The notes below the pieces were generated by a model. That model made no database searches. It was given only the letters and a program-made list of their open reading frames with translations, and was not told the DNA's origin. From assembly GCF_900108565.1 (NCBI RefSeq), contig NZ_LT629971.1, forward strand, positions 868,001-932,000: DNA of 64,000 nucleotides, given 5' to 3'. This document shows, piece by piece, positions 8,697-17,598 of the stretch. Made by a program: the position numbers and the translations under genes. The stretch is from Mycolicibacterium rutilum. Lineage in GTDB: Bacteria; Actinomycetota; Actinomycetes; Mycobacteriales; Mycobacteriaceae. Within the stretch, counting starts at the first letter, position 1. Each line of letters starts with the position of its first letter.

Positions 8697-8702
8697 GACC
8701 CC

Positions 8703-8735
8703 ATAGTACCCACTCTTCTTACTCTGGAGTAAGTT
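8703..8735. promoter_or_regulatory. Compact divergent fadA2/fabG4 promoter with palindromic operator
   Basis: Within a 45-bp gap lie a minus-strand TACTAT (8703-8708), a plus-strand TAAGTT (8730-8735), each six bases from its start codon, and a palindrome CTTACTCTGGAGTAAG at 8718-8733 with 7-bp arms. The core is TTAC-N6-GTAA, as at fadE5. A protein bound here would cover the fabG4 -10 and sit in the fadA2 core promoter, so it could control both directions. Confidence 0.7.
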
Positions 8736-8741
8736 CTTCCC

Positions 8742-10094
8742 ATGGCATCCGATCTGTACTCGCAACTCGTTCACTCGGCGCCCGGATCGTTCCTCGCCAA
8801 GCAGCTCGGCATCCCGCAGCCCGAGACGCTGCGCCGCTACCGCCCCGGCGACCAGCCGTTGGCGGGCACGCTGCTCATCGGCGGGGAGGGCCGGCTCGTC
8901 GAACCGCTGCGCACCGCGCTGGCCGAGGACTACGACGTGGTCTCCGACAACCTCGGCGGCCGCTGGGCCGACTCGTTCGGCGGGCTGGTGTACGACGCCA
9001 CCGGCATCACCGACCCGGCCGGGCTCAAGGGCCTCTACAAGTTCTTCACCCCGCTGCTGCGCAACCTCGGGCCGTCCGGGCGCATCGTCGTCATCGGCAC
9101 GATCCCGGAGGAGGCAGGCAGCGAACACGAGCGGATCGCGCAGCGCGCGCTGGAGGGCTTCACCCGCTCGCTGGGCAAGGAGATGCGCCGCGGGGCGACG
9201 GTGAACCTGGTGTACCTGTCGGCGGCGGCCAAACCCGCCGCGACGGGCCTGGAGTCCACGATGCGGTTCCTGCTGTCGGGCAAGTCGGCCTACGTCGACG
9301 GGCAGGTGTTCCGGATCGGCGCGGACGACTCGGCGCCGCCCGCGGACTGGGACCGGCCGCTGGAGGGCAAGGTTGCGATCGTGACCGGCGCCGCCCGTGG
9401 GATCGGCGCGACGATCGCCGAGGTGTTCAGCCGCGACGGGGCGAAGGTGGTGTGCATCGACGTCGAGGGTGCCGCCGACGCGCTGGGCCAGACGGCTTCC
9501 AAGGTCGGCGGGACCGCACTGACGCTCGACGTCACCGCCGACGACGCCGTCGACAAGATCACCGCGCACCTGCGTGAGGTGCATGACGGCAAGGCCGACA
9601 TCCTCGTCAACAACGCGGGCATCACCCGCGACAAGTTGCTCGCCAACATGGACGAGGGCCGCTGGGACTCGGTCGTCGCGGTGAATCTCGTTGCGCCGCT
9701 TGCCCTTGCCGAGGGGCTGGTGAGCAGCGGCGTGCTCGGCGAGGGCGGCCGCGTGGTCGGGCTGTCGTCGATGGCCGGCATCGCGGGCAACCGCGGGCAG
9801 ACCAACTACGCCGCCACCAAGGCCGGCATGATCGGGCTGACCGACACGCTGGCCGAGGTCTACGCCGACAAGGGCATCACGGTCAACGCGGTGGCGCCCG
9901 GTTTCATCGAGACCAAGATGACCGAAGCGATCCCGCTGGCCACCCGCGAGGTGGGCCGCCGGCTGAACTCGCTGTACCAGGGCGGCCAACCGGTCGACGT
10001 CGCCGAGACCATCGCGTACTTCGCCAGTCCCGCGTCCAACGCCGTCACCGGCAACACGGTGCGGGTGTGCGGCCAGGCGTGGCTGGGGGCGTGA
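8742..10094 (+). CDS. fabG4: High-molecular-weight 3-oxoacyl reductase FabG4
   Basis: Short-chain dehydrogenase of 450 residues with two domains: an N-terminal flavodoxin-like domain (about 1-200) and a C-terminal ketoreductase (about 207-450). It reduces 3-ketoacyl-CoA or ACP to the 3-hydroxy form, or works in reverse; the family member in M. tuberculosis prefers NADH and CoA substrates. The cofactor loop TGAARGIG is at 215-222. The catalytic set is Ser343, Tyr356 and Lys360 ([10 protein letters not shown]). A TAAGTT hexamer six bases before the ATG suggests a leaderless transcript, and it overlaps the palindromic operator shared with fadA2. htdX starts three bases after the stop, forming a ketoreductase-dehydratase operon. 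Confidence 0.95.
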   Translation: MASDLYSQLVHSAPGSFLAKQLGIPQPETLRRYRPGDQPLAGTLLIGGEGRLVEPLRTALAEDYDVVSDNLGGRWADSFGGLVYDATGITDPAGLKGLYKFFTPLLRNLGPSGRIVVIGTIPEEAGSEHERIAQRALEGFTRSLGKEMRRGATVNLVYLSAAAKPAATGLESTMRFLLSGKSAYVDGQVFRIGADDSAPPADWDRPLEGKVAIVTGAARGIGATIAEVFSRDGAKVVCIDVEGAADALGQTASKVGGTALTLDVTADDAVDKITAHLREVHDGKADILVNNAGITRDKLLANMDEGRWDSVVAVNLVAPLALAEGLVSSGVLGEGGRVVGLSSMAGIAGNRGQTNYAATKAGMIGLTDTLAEVYADKGITVNAVAPGFIETKMTEAIPLATREVGRRLNSLYQGGQPVDVAETIAYFASPASNAVTGNTVRVCGQAWLGA

Positions 10095-10097
10095 CAC

Positions 10098-10946
10098 ATG
10101 GCTGAGGCGCAACCGTCGGGCTTGATGAACCTGGTGCGCGCGGCCGCGGGTGCATTGCCCTTCGTGCCGCGCGGTGAGACGCTGCCGGAGCGCACGCTCA
10201 CCGTCGACGAGTTGAGCATCGACCCGGCCAACGTGGCGGCCTACGCGGCGGTGACCGGGCTGCAGTTCGGCGACACCGTGCCGCTGACGTATCCGTTCGC
10301 GCTGACGTTCCCGACGCTGATGTCGTTGGTCACCGGGTTCGACTTCCCGTTCGCCGCAATGGGTTCGGTGCACATCGAGAACCACATCACCCAGTACCGG
10401 CCGATCGCGGTGACCGACACCGTCTCGGTGAAGGTGCACGCCGAGAACCTGCGTGAGCACCGGAAAGGTCTACTGGTCGACATCCTCACCGATGTCAGCG
10501 TCGGTAACGAGCTGGCGTGGCACCAAGTGACGACGTTTCTGCATCAGCAGCGCACCAGCCTGTCCGACGAGCCCAAGCCGCCGCCGCAGAAACAGCCCAA
10601 ACTCGGTCCGCCGAATGCGGTGCTGCGCATCACGCCCGGTCAGATCAAGCACTACGCGTCGGTCGGCGGGGACCACAACCCGATCCACACCAATTCGGTG
10701 GCGGCCAAGCTGTTCGGCTTCCCGACCGTGATCGCGCACGGAATGTTCAGTGCGGCAGCGGTTCTGGCCAACATCGAAGGGCAGCTGCCCGGCGCGGTGA
10801 AGTACTCGGTGAAGTTCGCCAAACCCGTGGTGCTGCCGGCGTCGGCCGGCCTCTACGTCGACCGCGTCGCCGACGGCTGGGACCTGACGCTGCGGCACCT
10901 CAAGAAGGGTGACCCGCACCTGTTCGGCACCGTCCGCGCGCTGTAG
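10098..10946 (+). CDS. htdX: (R)-specific 3-hydroxyacyl dehydratase HtdX
   Basis: MaoC/hotdog-fold dehydratase of 282 residues acting on 3-hydroxyacyl thioesters, the step next to FabG4. The N-terminal half is a degenerate hotdog; the C-terminal half carries the hydratase-2 motif around HYASVGGDHNPIHTNSVAA (near residues 190-208) with the expected Asp and His. HtdX of M. tuberculosis has nearly the same length. It is cotranscribed with fabG4 (3-bp gap). Together they could serve mitochondrial-type fatty acid synthesis or hydrate/dehydrate beta-oxidation intermediates. It converges on the TetR gene with a 33-bp gap in which no terminator is obvious. Confidence 0.93.
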   Translation: MAEAQPSGLMNLVRAAAGALPFVPRGETLPERTLTVDELSIDPANVAAYAAVTGLQFGDTVPLTYPFALTFPTLMSLVTGFDFPFAAMGSVHIENHITQYRPIAVTDTVSVKVHAENLREHRKGLLVDILTDVSVGNELAWHQVTTFLHQQRTSLSDEPKPPPQKQPKLGPPNAVLRITPGQIKHYASVGGDHNPIHTNSVAAKLFGFPTVIAHGMFSAAAVLANIEGQLPGAVKYSVKFAKPVVLPASAGLYVDRVADGWDLTLRHLKKGDPHLFGTVRAL

Positions 10947-10979
10947 GTAATCCCGTCGAGTCTGCGTTCAGGGCGTCGG

Positions 10980-11624
10980 CTACTCGGACAAGTGCGCCGT
11001 CGCCGCAGAGTGAACGGACCCGTCGGCGTGCTCGGCCGGGGTGCCCTTGAGGCCGCGCCAGAACAAGTTGATCATCAGCTCGGCGGCCTCGTTGACGTCG
11101 GCGTCGCCGGTGGACACCCGGCTGGCCACCGCCTCGCCGGCGCCCACCAGCGCGACGGCCATCATGTCGAAGTCGGTGTCGGGCTCGGGATTACGCGTTC
11201 CCGACCGCAGCAGCCTGCCGACCAGGTCGATGATCCGCTCACGACCTTCGCGCACCGTGTGCGCGAACGCCTGCGAACTGGTGGCCTGGCTGTAGAGCAC
11301 CATCCACGACGCCCGATTCGCGTCGATGTAGTTCAGAAACGCCAGAACGGCGTTGCGCAGCAGGTCCTTCGGGCTCTGCTTGAAGTCGATCCGGCTGCGC
11401 ACGTCGTCGACGAAGCGGCCGAGCTCACGGTCCAGGCACGCCGCGAACAACTCCTCCTTGGAGCCGTAGTACAGATACAGCATCGGTTTGGAGATCTGCG
11501 CCTGCGCGGCGATCGCGTCCATCGACGTCTCGTGGTAGCCGTTGACAGAGAAGATCTGCACCGCGGCGTCCAGCATCTGCTGCTCACGCACGGCGCGCGG
11601 CAACCGCTTGGTACCTCCGGCCAT
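10980..11624 (-). CDS. TetR-family transcriptional regulator (Rv0238-like)
   Basis: One-component repressor of 214 residues. The N-terminal helix-turn-helix lies at about residues 10-58 (IFSVNGYHETSMDAIAAQA followed by ISKPMLYLYYGSKEELF). The C-terminal ligand domain is all-helical and unlike a known effector class by eye. ATG 11624 is preceded by TACCCT six bases upstream, so the transcript is probably leaderless; an inverted repeat GGGTA-N5-TACCC (11632-11646) overlaps that hexamer and may be an autoregulatory site. It sits next to the htdX, fabG4 and fadA2 genes as in M. tuberculosis, making it a candidate for the TTAC-N6-GTAA boxes there and at fadE5. That link is inference. Confidence 0.9.
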   Translation of the reverse strand: MAGGTKRLPRAVREQQMLDAAVQIFSVNGYHETSMDAIAAQAQISKPMLYLYYGSKEELFAACLDRELGRFVDDVRSRIDFKQSPKDLLRNAVLAFLNYIDANRASWMVLYSQATSSQAFAHTVREGRERIIDLVGRLLRSGTRNPEPDTDFDMMAVALVGAGEAVASRVSTGDADVNEAAELMINLFWRGLKGTPAEHADGSVHSAATAHLSE

Positions 11625-11631
11625 CCCACCA

Positions 11632-11646
11632 GGGTAAGCAATACCC
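11632..11646. promoter_or_regulatory. Inverted repeat at the TetR promoter
   Basis: GGGTA-AGCAA-TACCC has 5-bp perfect arms and overlaps the TACCCT hexamer immediately upstream of the TetR start at 11624. An autoregulatory operator is possible; the arms are short. Confidence 0.35.
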
Positions 11647-11683
11647 GACCTCGCAGTCGTCAGCAGCGGGCGGCGGGTGGGAA

Positions 11684-12862
11684 TCAGCAGCGCGGGTTGG
11701 GGCCCTTCATGCCGGCCAGCCGCAGCACCGACGCATCGACGCTCGACATCGACAGCTCACCGGCGTCGAGCGCCTGCTCCAAGCGGTCGAGCACCGCGGG
11801 CACCTCAGCCGTCGTCACCCATAAGGCGGTGTCGGCACCGGCCTGCAGACCGCGCAACGCCGCCTCCGCCACGCCGAACCGGTCCGAGATCGCCTGCATC
11901 GAGGAGATGTCGTCGGTGAAGATCGGGCCGTTGAACGGCGGGCCGCCGTAGTTGCCGGAGCGCAGCAGCGCATACGCCGCCGGGCTCAGGCTGGCCGGAT
12001 CGCTGCCGGTCAGCCCGGGCACCTGCATGTGCCCGACCATCACCCCGACCGGCGCCTGGCTGGTCAGGGCCCGGTACGGCACCAGATCGGTCTGCTCCAA
12101 CTCGGCCAGCGGCGGCGACGTCACGGCACCGGTGTGCGAGTCACCCGATCCGCGGCCGTGGCCGGGGAAGTGCTTGAGCACCGGCAGCACGCCGGCGGCG
12201 CGCAGGCCGCGCGCGTACGCGCCGGCGAAGTCGGTGACGACGGCCGGGTCCGAGCCGAAGGAGCGGTCGCCGATCACGGTGTCGTCGGGCGCGTCGGTGA
12301 CGTCGACGACCGGCGCGAAATCGATCGTGATGCCCAGGTTGCGCATCGCCTGGCCGCGCCGCAGCGCGATGTCGTAGACCTGCTCGGGCGTGTTCGACTC
12401 GGCGAGCACCCGCGGGGCGGGCTGCGTGCCGATCACCGACGACAACCGCGAGACCCGGCCGCCCTCCTCGTCGACGCTGACCGCCAGCGGCAGTGGATTC
12501 GCCGAAGCGGCGATCTCGCCCAGCGGACCGCCGAGCATCGACAGGTCGGTCCAGCTGCCGATCATGATGCCGCCGACGTGATGGGTGTCGACGACGGCGC
12601 GGGCGTCGGCCGCATCGGCGACGCCGACCATCAGCAGCTGCGCGAGCTTGTCGCGCGTCGACATCGACGCCAGCAGCGCCTCACCGGTCCCGCACGCGGG
12701 CGCCGCCGGAACCGGCGCGGGAGCGTTCGGCGCCTCGGTGGCGGCCTTGGTCAGCGGCGCCGACGACGCGTCCGCCGCCGCGGTGTCCTGGTCGGCCGGC
12801 GCACAGGCCAGCAGGAGTCCGGCCGTGGTCACCAGTGCGCAGAGCGCTCGGGTTTTCGCCAT
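11684..12862 (-). CDS. lpqI: Lipoprotein beta-N-acetylglucosaminidase LpqI (GH3, NagZ-like)
   Basis: Surface lipoprotein of 392 residues that removes N-acetylglucosamine from peptidoglycan fragments for recycling. A lipobox LLAC at about residues 17-20 follows a short hydrophobic signal. The GH3 signature KHFPGHGRGSGDSHTG, in which Asp-His form the acid/base dyad of the NagZ subgroup, lies in the middle. The nucleophile Asp is in IFTDDISSMQAI. Unlike plant-type GH3 enzymes it is single-domain, the NagZ pattern. ATG 12862 gives the only sensible signal peptide. It lies 11 bp after the stop of the 97-residue gene, likely the same operon. Homologue of Rv0237. Confidence 0.93.
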   Translation of the reverse strand: MAKTRALCALVTTAGLLLACAPADQDTAAADASSAPLTKAATEAPNAPAPVPAAPACGTGEALLASMSTRDKLAQLLMVGVADAADARAVVDTHHVGGIMIGSWTDLSMLGGPLGEIAASANPLPLAVSVDEEGGRVSRLSSVIGTQPAPRVLAESNTPEQVYDIALRRGQAMRNLGITIDFAPVVDVTDAPDDTVIGDRSFGSDPAVVTDFAGAYARGLRAAGVLPVLKHFPGHGRGSGDSHTGAVTSPPLAELEQTDLVPYRALTSQAPVGVMVGHMQVPGLTGSDPASLSPAAYALLRSGNYGGPPFNGPIFTDDISSMQAISDRFGVAEAALRGLQAGADTALWVTTAEVPAVLDRLEQALDAGELSMSSVDASVLRLAGMKGPNPRC

Positions 12863-12873
12863 GGGCCTCGACA

Positions 12874-13167
12874 CTAATAGGAGCGGAAGCCTCGTTCTAT
12901 CCCGCGGTCGTGGAGCCAGGTCCGCTCGCCGCGCGCCATGATCTCCTCGGCGTGCCGGCAGACCAGGTCGACGACGTCGGCGGCCGGGTCGGCGCCCAGC
13001 GCGCGGCGCAGCTCGTCGAACTGATCGGCGCCGACGGTCACCTCGTATTCGTAGCCGTCGAGGTGACCGCTGTCCTCGCCGGTGAACACCAGCGCGCCGT
13101 CGTCGTCGTAGCCGACCCACACCGAGCACGTATCCGTCCGCCAGAACCGGCGTTCATCTGCGGACAT
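12874..13167 (-). CDS. Conserved hypothetical protein, 97 aa, acidic beta-rich
   Basis: Not assigned to a family with certainty. The product begins MSADERRFWRTDTCSVWVGY and continues with a strand-rich acidic stretch (GALVFTGEDSGHLDGYEYEV) and a helical C-terminus (FDELRRALGA to EIMARGERTWLHDRG). No signal peptide, transmembrane segment or cysteine pair is seen, so it is probably cytosolic. ATG 13167 is used; an ATG three codons upstream (13176) is possible. It lies 11 bp before lpqI on the same strand and starts 23 bp from the divergent small membrane gene, so it shares that promoter region. Reality as a gene is supported by codon pattern and tight spacing. Confidence 0.75.
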   Translation of the reverse strand: MSADERRFWRTDTCSVWVGYDDDGALVFTGEDSGHLDGYEYEVTVGADQFDELRRALGADPAADVVDLVCRHAEEIMARGERTWLHDRGIERGFRSY

Positions 13168-13190
13168 GGCCCGCATGCTACTTTTGCCGC

Positions 13191-13364
13191 ATGGATCGGT
13201 TCCTCGTGCCTGCCGCGGCCAGCATCGTGGTCGGACTGCTGCTGGGCGCGGCGGCGATCTTCGGTGTGACGCTGATGGTGCAGCAGGACAACAGGCCTCC
13301 GCTGCAAGCGGGCGATCCGGCGTCATCGGTGCTCAACAGGGTCGAGTACGGCGACCGAAGCTGA
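13191..13364 (+). CDS. DUF2613 small membrane protein (Rv0236A-like)
   Basis: A 57-residue protein, the same length as Rv0236A, which lies next to aftD in M. tuberculosis. It has one N-terminal hydrophobic helix (about residues 5-30: VPAAASIVVGLLLGAAAIFG) and a short polar tail ending VLNRVEYGDRS. It could be a signal-anchored membrane peptide or a secreted peptide. The gap to aftD is 25 bp on the same strand, which suggests cotranscription and perhaps a role in assembly or stability of AftD; that role is inference. Confidence 0.85.
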   Translation: MDRFLVPAAASIVVGLLLGAAAIFGVTLMVQQDNRPPLQAGDPASSVLNRVEYGDRS

Positions 13365-13389
13365 CTCCCCGGCCACCGGTTTCTCGCAC

Positions 13390-16300
13390 GTGGGCCCGTC
13401 GCCCCTGCCCTCTGACGTCGAGACCGCTCCGCTGTCACGGCGCTGGCTGTGGGTCGCGGCGGCCGCGGCGCTGCTGCTGACGTTCGCCCAGTCGCCGGGG
13501 CAGATTTCACCGGACACCAAGCTCGACCTGACCGCGAACCCGCTGAACTTCCTCGCGCGCGCGTTCAACCTGTGGAACAGCGAACTGCCGTTCGGCCAGG
13601 CGCAGAACCAGGCTTACGGCTACCTGTTCCCGCACGGCGCCTTCTTCCTGCTCGGTGACGTCGTCGGATTGCCCGGCTGGGTGACGCAGCGGCTGTGGTG
13701 GGCGCTGCTGCTGGTCGTCGGCTTCTGGGGTGTGCTGCGGGTCGCCGAGGCGCTCGGCATCGGCAGCAGGCCCTCGCGCGTCATCGCCGCGGCGGCCTAC
13801 GCGCTGTCCCCGCGGGTGCTGACCACGATCGGCGCGATCTCCTCGGAGACGCTGCCGATGATGCTGGCGCCGTGGGTGCTGCTGCCGGTGATCCTCGTGC
13901 TGCGGGGCGACCCCCGGGTGCGGCTGCTGGCCGCGCGCTCGGCGGTGGCGATCGCGCTGATGGGCGCTGTCAACGCGGTCGCGACGCTGACCGGCTGCCT
14001 GGCCGCGGCGATCTGGCTGGCGTGTCACCGGCCGACGAGGACCTGGTGGCGCTTCACCGCGTGGTGGGCGCTGTGCATCGCGCTGGCGGTGACGTGGTGG
14101 GTGATCGCGCTGGTGCTGCTGGGCCGCATCAGCCCGCCGTTCCTCGACTTCATCGAGTCCTCCGGCGTCACCACGCAGTGGATGTCGCTGACCGAGATGC
14201 TGCGCGGCACTCACGCCTGGACGCCGTTCGTCGCGCCGAACGCGACCGCGGGGGCGTCGCTGGTGACGACGTCGGTGGCCGTGCTGGCCACCACGCTGGT
14301 CGCGGCCGCCGGGCTGGCCGGGCTCGCGATGCGCAACATGCCGTACCGGGGCCGGCTGATCACGATCCTGCTGATCGGTGTCGCGCTACTGGCCGCCGGC
14401 TACTCGGGCGGCCTGGGCTCCCCGATCGCCCAGCAGGTCCAGACGTTCCTCGACGCGGCGGGGACACCGCTGCGCAACCTGCACAAGCTCGACCCGCTGC
14501 TGCGCCTTCCGCTGGCGCTCGGGTTGGCCCACCTGCTCGGTCGCCTCCCGCTGCCGGGCGGCGCGCCGCGCGAGCAGTGGGTGAGTGCGCTGGCGCATCC
14601 GGAGCGCGACAAGCGCATCGCCGTCGGGGTCGTCGTGCTCGTCGCGCTGACCGCCGCCAGTTCCTTGGCGTGGACCGGACGCCTCACTCCGCCAGGCGCT
14701 TTCGACGCGATCCCGCAGTACTGGCACGACGCCGCGGCCTGGCTCGACGAGCACAACACCGAGGGCCGGGTGCTCGTCGCGCCCGGAGCGCCGTTCGCCA
14801 CCCAGGTGTGGGGCAACAGCCACGACGAACCGCTCCAGGTGCTCGGCAGCAGTCCCTGGGGTGTGCGCGACTCGATTCCGCTGACCCCGCCGCAGACCAT
14901 CCGGGCACTGGACTCGGTGCAGCGCCTGTTCGCCGCCGGGCGCCCCTCCGACGGGCTGGCCGAAACCCTTGCCCGTCAAGGTATTTCGTATGTCGTGGTG
15001 CGCAACGACCTGGACCCGGATGCGTCGCGGTCGGCGCGGCCGCTGCTGGTGCACCGCACGGTCGACAACTCGCCGGGTCTGGAGGAGGTCGCCGAGTTCG
15101 GTGATCCCGTCGGGCCCGGCACGCTGGCCGGTTTCATCGCCGACAGCGGGTTGCGGCCGCGGTATCCGGCCGTCGAGATCTACCGGGTGACCGCGACGAC
15201 GCCGGTGGGGCCGTACCTCGTCGACACCGACCGGATGGCGCGCGTCGACGGTGCCCCCGAGGCGCTGCTGCGGCTCGACGAACGCCGTCGGCTGCTGGGC
15301 CAACCGCCGCTGGGCCCGATGCTGCTGACCGGCGACGCCGAACGCGCCGGCGTGCCGGCCCCGCTGGTCACCGTCACCGACACCCCGTTGGCACGCGAGA
15401 CCGACTACGGCCGCGTCGACGACCACTCCTCGGCGATCCGCACCCCCGACGACCCACGGCACACCCACAACCGCGTCCTCGACTATCCCGCTCCCGGAAC
15501 CGATCTGGTGTACGGCCAGTGGAACGGCGGACGCATCTCGGTGTCCAGTTCGGCCGCGGACTCCACCGCGCTGCCCAACGTGGCACCGGCGACCGGGCCC
15601 GCCGCCGCGATCGACGCCGACCCGTCGACGAGCTGGGTGTCCAACGCGCTGCAGGCGGCGATCGGCCAGTGGCTGCAGGTCGACTTCGACCATCCGGTCA
15701 CCAACGCGACGATCACGGTCACGCCCAGCGCCACCGCGGTCGGCGCGCAGATCCGCCGGCTGGAGATCTCCACCGTCAACGGCACCAGCACGTTGCGTTT
15801 CGACGAGGCCGGTAAACCGCTGACCGCAGCTCTGCCGTACGGCGAGTCGCCGTGGGTGCGGGTCACCGCGGTCGCGACCAGCGACGGCTCCCCCGGTGTG
15901 CAGTTCGGGCTCACCGATATTGCCGTCACCCAGTACGACGCGAACGGGTTCGCCCACCCGGTCAATCTCCGGCACACCGTCTCGGTCCCCGGCCCACCAC
16001 CGAATTCGGCAGTGGCGCAATGGGATCTGGGTTCCGAACTGCAGGGCCGGACCGGCTGCGCGGAAAGCCCCACCGGAACCCGGTGCGCGGCGACGATGGC
16101 GCTGTCGCCCGAGGAGCCGGTCAACCTGAGCCGGACACTGACCGTGCCGGCACCGATCGCGGTGACGCCGACCGTGTGGGTGCGCGCTCGCCAGGGTCCC
16201 CGGCTCGCCGACCTGATCGCCGCCCCGGGTGCGGCCCGCGCGTTCGGCGACGCCGACCCGATCGACGTGCTCGGTTCGGCCTACGCCGCCGCGGACGGCG

Positions 16301-17598
16301 ACCCCGGCACGGCGTGGACCGCGCCGCAGCGCGTCGTGCAGCACCGCATCCCGCCGACGCTGACCCTCAAGCTGCCGCGCCCGACCGAGGTGTCCGGGCT
16401 GCGGGTGACGCCGAGTTCAAGTGCGCTGCCGGCACATCCGACGATGGTGACCGTCGACTTGGGCGACGGCCCGCAGACCCGTCGGGTGGCCCGCGACGCC
16501 GGGGCGCAGACCCTCGAACTCAAGCCGCGGGTCACCGACACGGTGACGGTGTCACTCCTGGGTTGGGACGACGTCATCGACCGCACGTCGCTCGGGTTCG
16601 ATCAGCTCAAGCCGCCGGGCCTGGCCGAGGTGACCGCGATCGACGGCAGCGGCACCCCGATCGCGGCGGCCGACGCGGACCGCAACCGCGACCGGCGCAT
16701 CGAATTGCCCTGCGGCCGCGGGCCGGTCATCGGCATCGCGGGGCAGTTCGTGCAGACCTCGCTGAGCGCCACCGTCGGCGACCTGCTCGACGGTGTGCCG
16801 GTGGCCGCCCGCCCGTGCCGGACGGAGCCGATCGTGCTGCCCGCCGGTCAGCAGGAGCTGGTGATCAGCCCCGGTGACACGTTCTTCGTCGACGGCGCGC
16901 AGCTGGCCGGCCCACAGGCACGTCAGATCACCCCGGCGCCAACGGTTCCCGCGCAGACCGGTGCCTGGGGCTCCGACCGGCGGGAGGTGACCGTCGAGCG
17001 GTCCGATGCGTCGCGGGTGCTGGTCGTGCCCGAGAGCATCAACCCCGGCTGGGTTGCGCGCGACGCCGACGGCACGGCCCTGACCGCGATCACCGTCAAC
17101 GGCTGGCAGCAGGGCTGGCTGCTGCCGCCGGGAACCGAGGGCCCGGTCACGCTGACCTTCCCGTCGAACACTCCCTACCGGGCCGGGTTGATCGGCGGGT
17201 TGGCGTTGCTGCCGGTGCTGTTCGCGTTGGCGTTCGTCCCGGCGCGCCGACGGCAGGCGCCCGTCGTGCCGACGCCGGCGTGGCGTCCGCATCCGGTCGC
17301 TGCCGCCGCCGCGGTGCTGGGCGTGGGAGCGATCGTGTCCGGGGTGGCCGGCGTCGTGGTGACCGCTGCGGTGCTGGGGCTGCGCCACCTGTTGCGTCGT
17401 CGCGAGAAACGGTGCGAGGCGGTCACTGTCGGGTTGGCCGCGGGCGGGTTGATCCTCGCCGGGGCGGTCCTGAGCCAGAGTCCGTGGCGGTCGGTCGACG
17501 GATACGTCGGCCACTCCTGGGGCGTGCAGCTGCTGGCGCTCATCTCGCTGGCCGCCGTCGCGGCGTCGGCGGTGCCGGGGCGCGACCGGCTCAGTTGA
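13390..17598 (+). CDS. aftD: Alpha-(1->3)-arabinofuranosyltransferase AftD
   Basis: Very large membrane glycosyltransferase (1402 residues; M. tuberculosis AftD is about 1400) that adds arabinofuranose branches from decaprenylphosphoryl arabinose to arabinogalactan and lipoarabinomannan on the outer face of the membrane. The N-terminal GT-C module has about a dozen helices within residues 15-430; the first outer loop carries acidic residues in SPDTKLD. Two discoidin/carbohydrate-binding-like regions are visible, near residue 739 (AIDADPSTSW) and near residue 963 (AYAAADGDPGTAW). More helices close the C-terminus (about 1275-1395). The GTG at 13390 is used; nearby alternatives are weak. Its last eight bases overlap the convergent MFS gene. 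Confidence 0.95.
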   Translation: MGPSPLPSDVETAPLSRRWLWVAAAAALLLTFAQSPGQISPDTKLDLTANPLNFLARAFNLWNSELPFGQAQNQAYGYLFPHGAFFLLGDVVGLPGWVTQRLWWALLLVVGFWGVLRVAEALGIGSRPSRVIAAAAYALSPRVLTTIGAISSETLPMMLAPWVLLPVILVLRGDPRVRLLAARSAVAIALMGAVNAVATLTGCLAAAIWLACHRPTRTWWRFTAWWALCIALAVTWWVIALVLLGRISPPFLDFIESSGVTTQWMSLTEMLRGTHAWTPFVAPNATAGASLVTTSVAVLATTLVAAAGLAGLAMRNMPYRGRLITILLIGVALLAAGYSGGLGSPIAQQVQTFLDAAGTPLRNLHKLDPLLRLPLALGLAHLLGRLPLPGGAPREQWVSALAHPERDKRIAVGVVVLVALTAASSLAWTGRLTPPGAFDAIPQYWHDAAAWLDEHNTEGRVLVAPGAPFATQVWGNSHDEPLQVLGSSPWGVRDSIPLTPPQTIRALDSVQRLFAAGRPSDGLAETLARQGISYVVVRNDLDPDASRSARPLLVHRTVDNSPGLEEVAEFGDPVGPGTLAGFIADSGLRPRYPAVEIYRVTATTPVGPYLVDTDRMARVDGAPEALLRLDERRRLLGQPPLGPMLLTGDAERAGVPAPLVTVTDTPLARETDYGRVDDHSSAIRTPDDPRHTHNRVLDYPAPGTDLVYGQWNGGRISVSSSAADSTALPNVAPATGPAAAIDADPSTSWVSNALQAAIGQWLQVDFDHPVTNATITVTPSATAVGAQIRRLEISTVNGTSTLRFDEAGKPLTAALPYGESPWVRVTAVATSDGSPGVQFGLTDIAVTQYDANGFAHPVNLRHTVSVPGPPPNSAVAQWDLGSELQGRTGCAESPTGTRCAATMALSPEEPVNLSRTLTVPAPIAVTPTVWVRARQGPRLADLIAAPGAARAFGDADPIDVLGSAYAAADGDPGTAWTAPQRVVQHRIPPTLTLKLPRPTEVSGLRVTPSSSALPAHPTMVTVDLGDGPQTRRVARDAGAQTLELKPRVTDTVTVSLLGWDDVIDRTSLGFDQLKPPGLAEVTAIDGSGTPIAAADADRNRDRRIELPCGRGPVIGIAGQFVQTSLSATVGDLLDGVPVAARPCRTEPIVLPAGQQELVISPGDTFFVDGAQLAGPQARQITPAPTVPAQTGAWGSDRREVTVERSDASRVLVVPESINPGWVARDADGTALTAITVNGWQQGWLLPPGTEGPVTLTFPSNTPYRAGLIGGLALLPVLFALAFVPARRRQAPVVPTPAWRPHPVAAAAAVLGVGAIVSGVAGVVVTAAVLGLRHLLRRREKRCEAVTVGLAAGGLILAGAVLSQSPWRSVDGYVGHSWGVQLLALISLAAVAASAVPGRDRLS

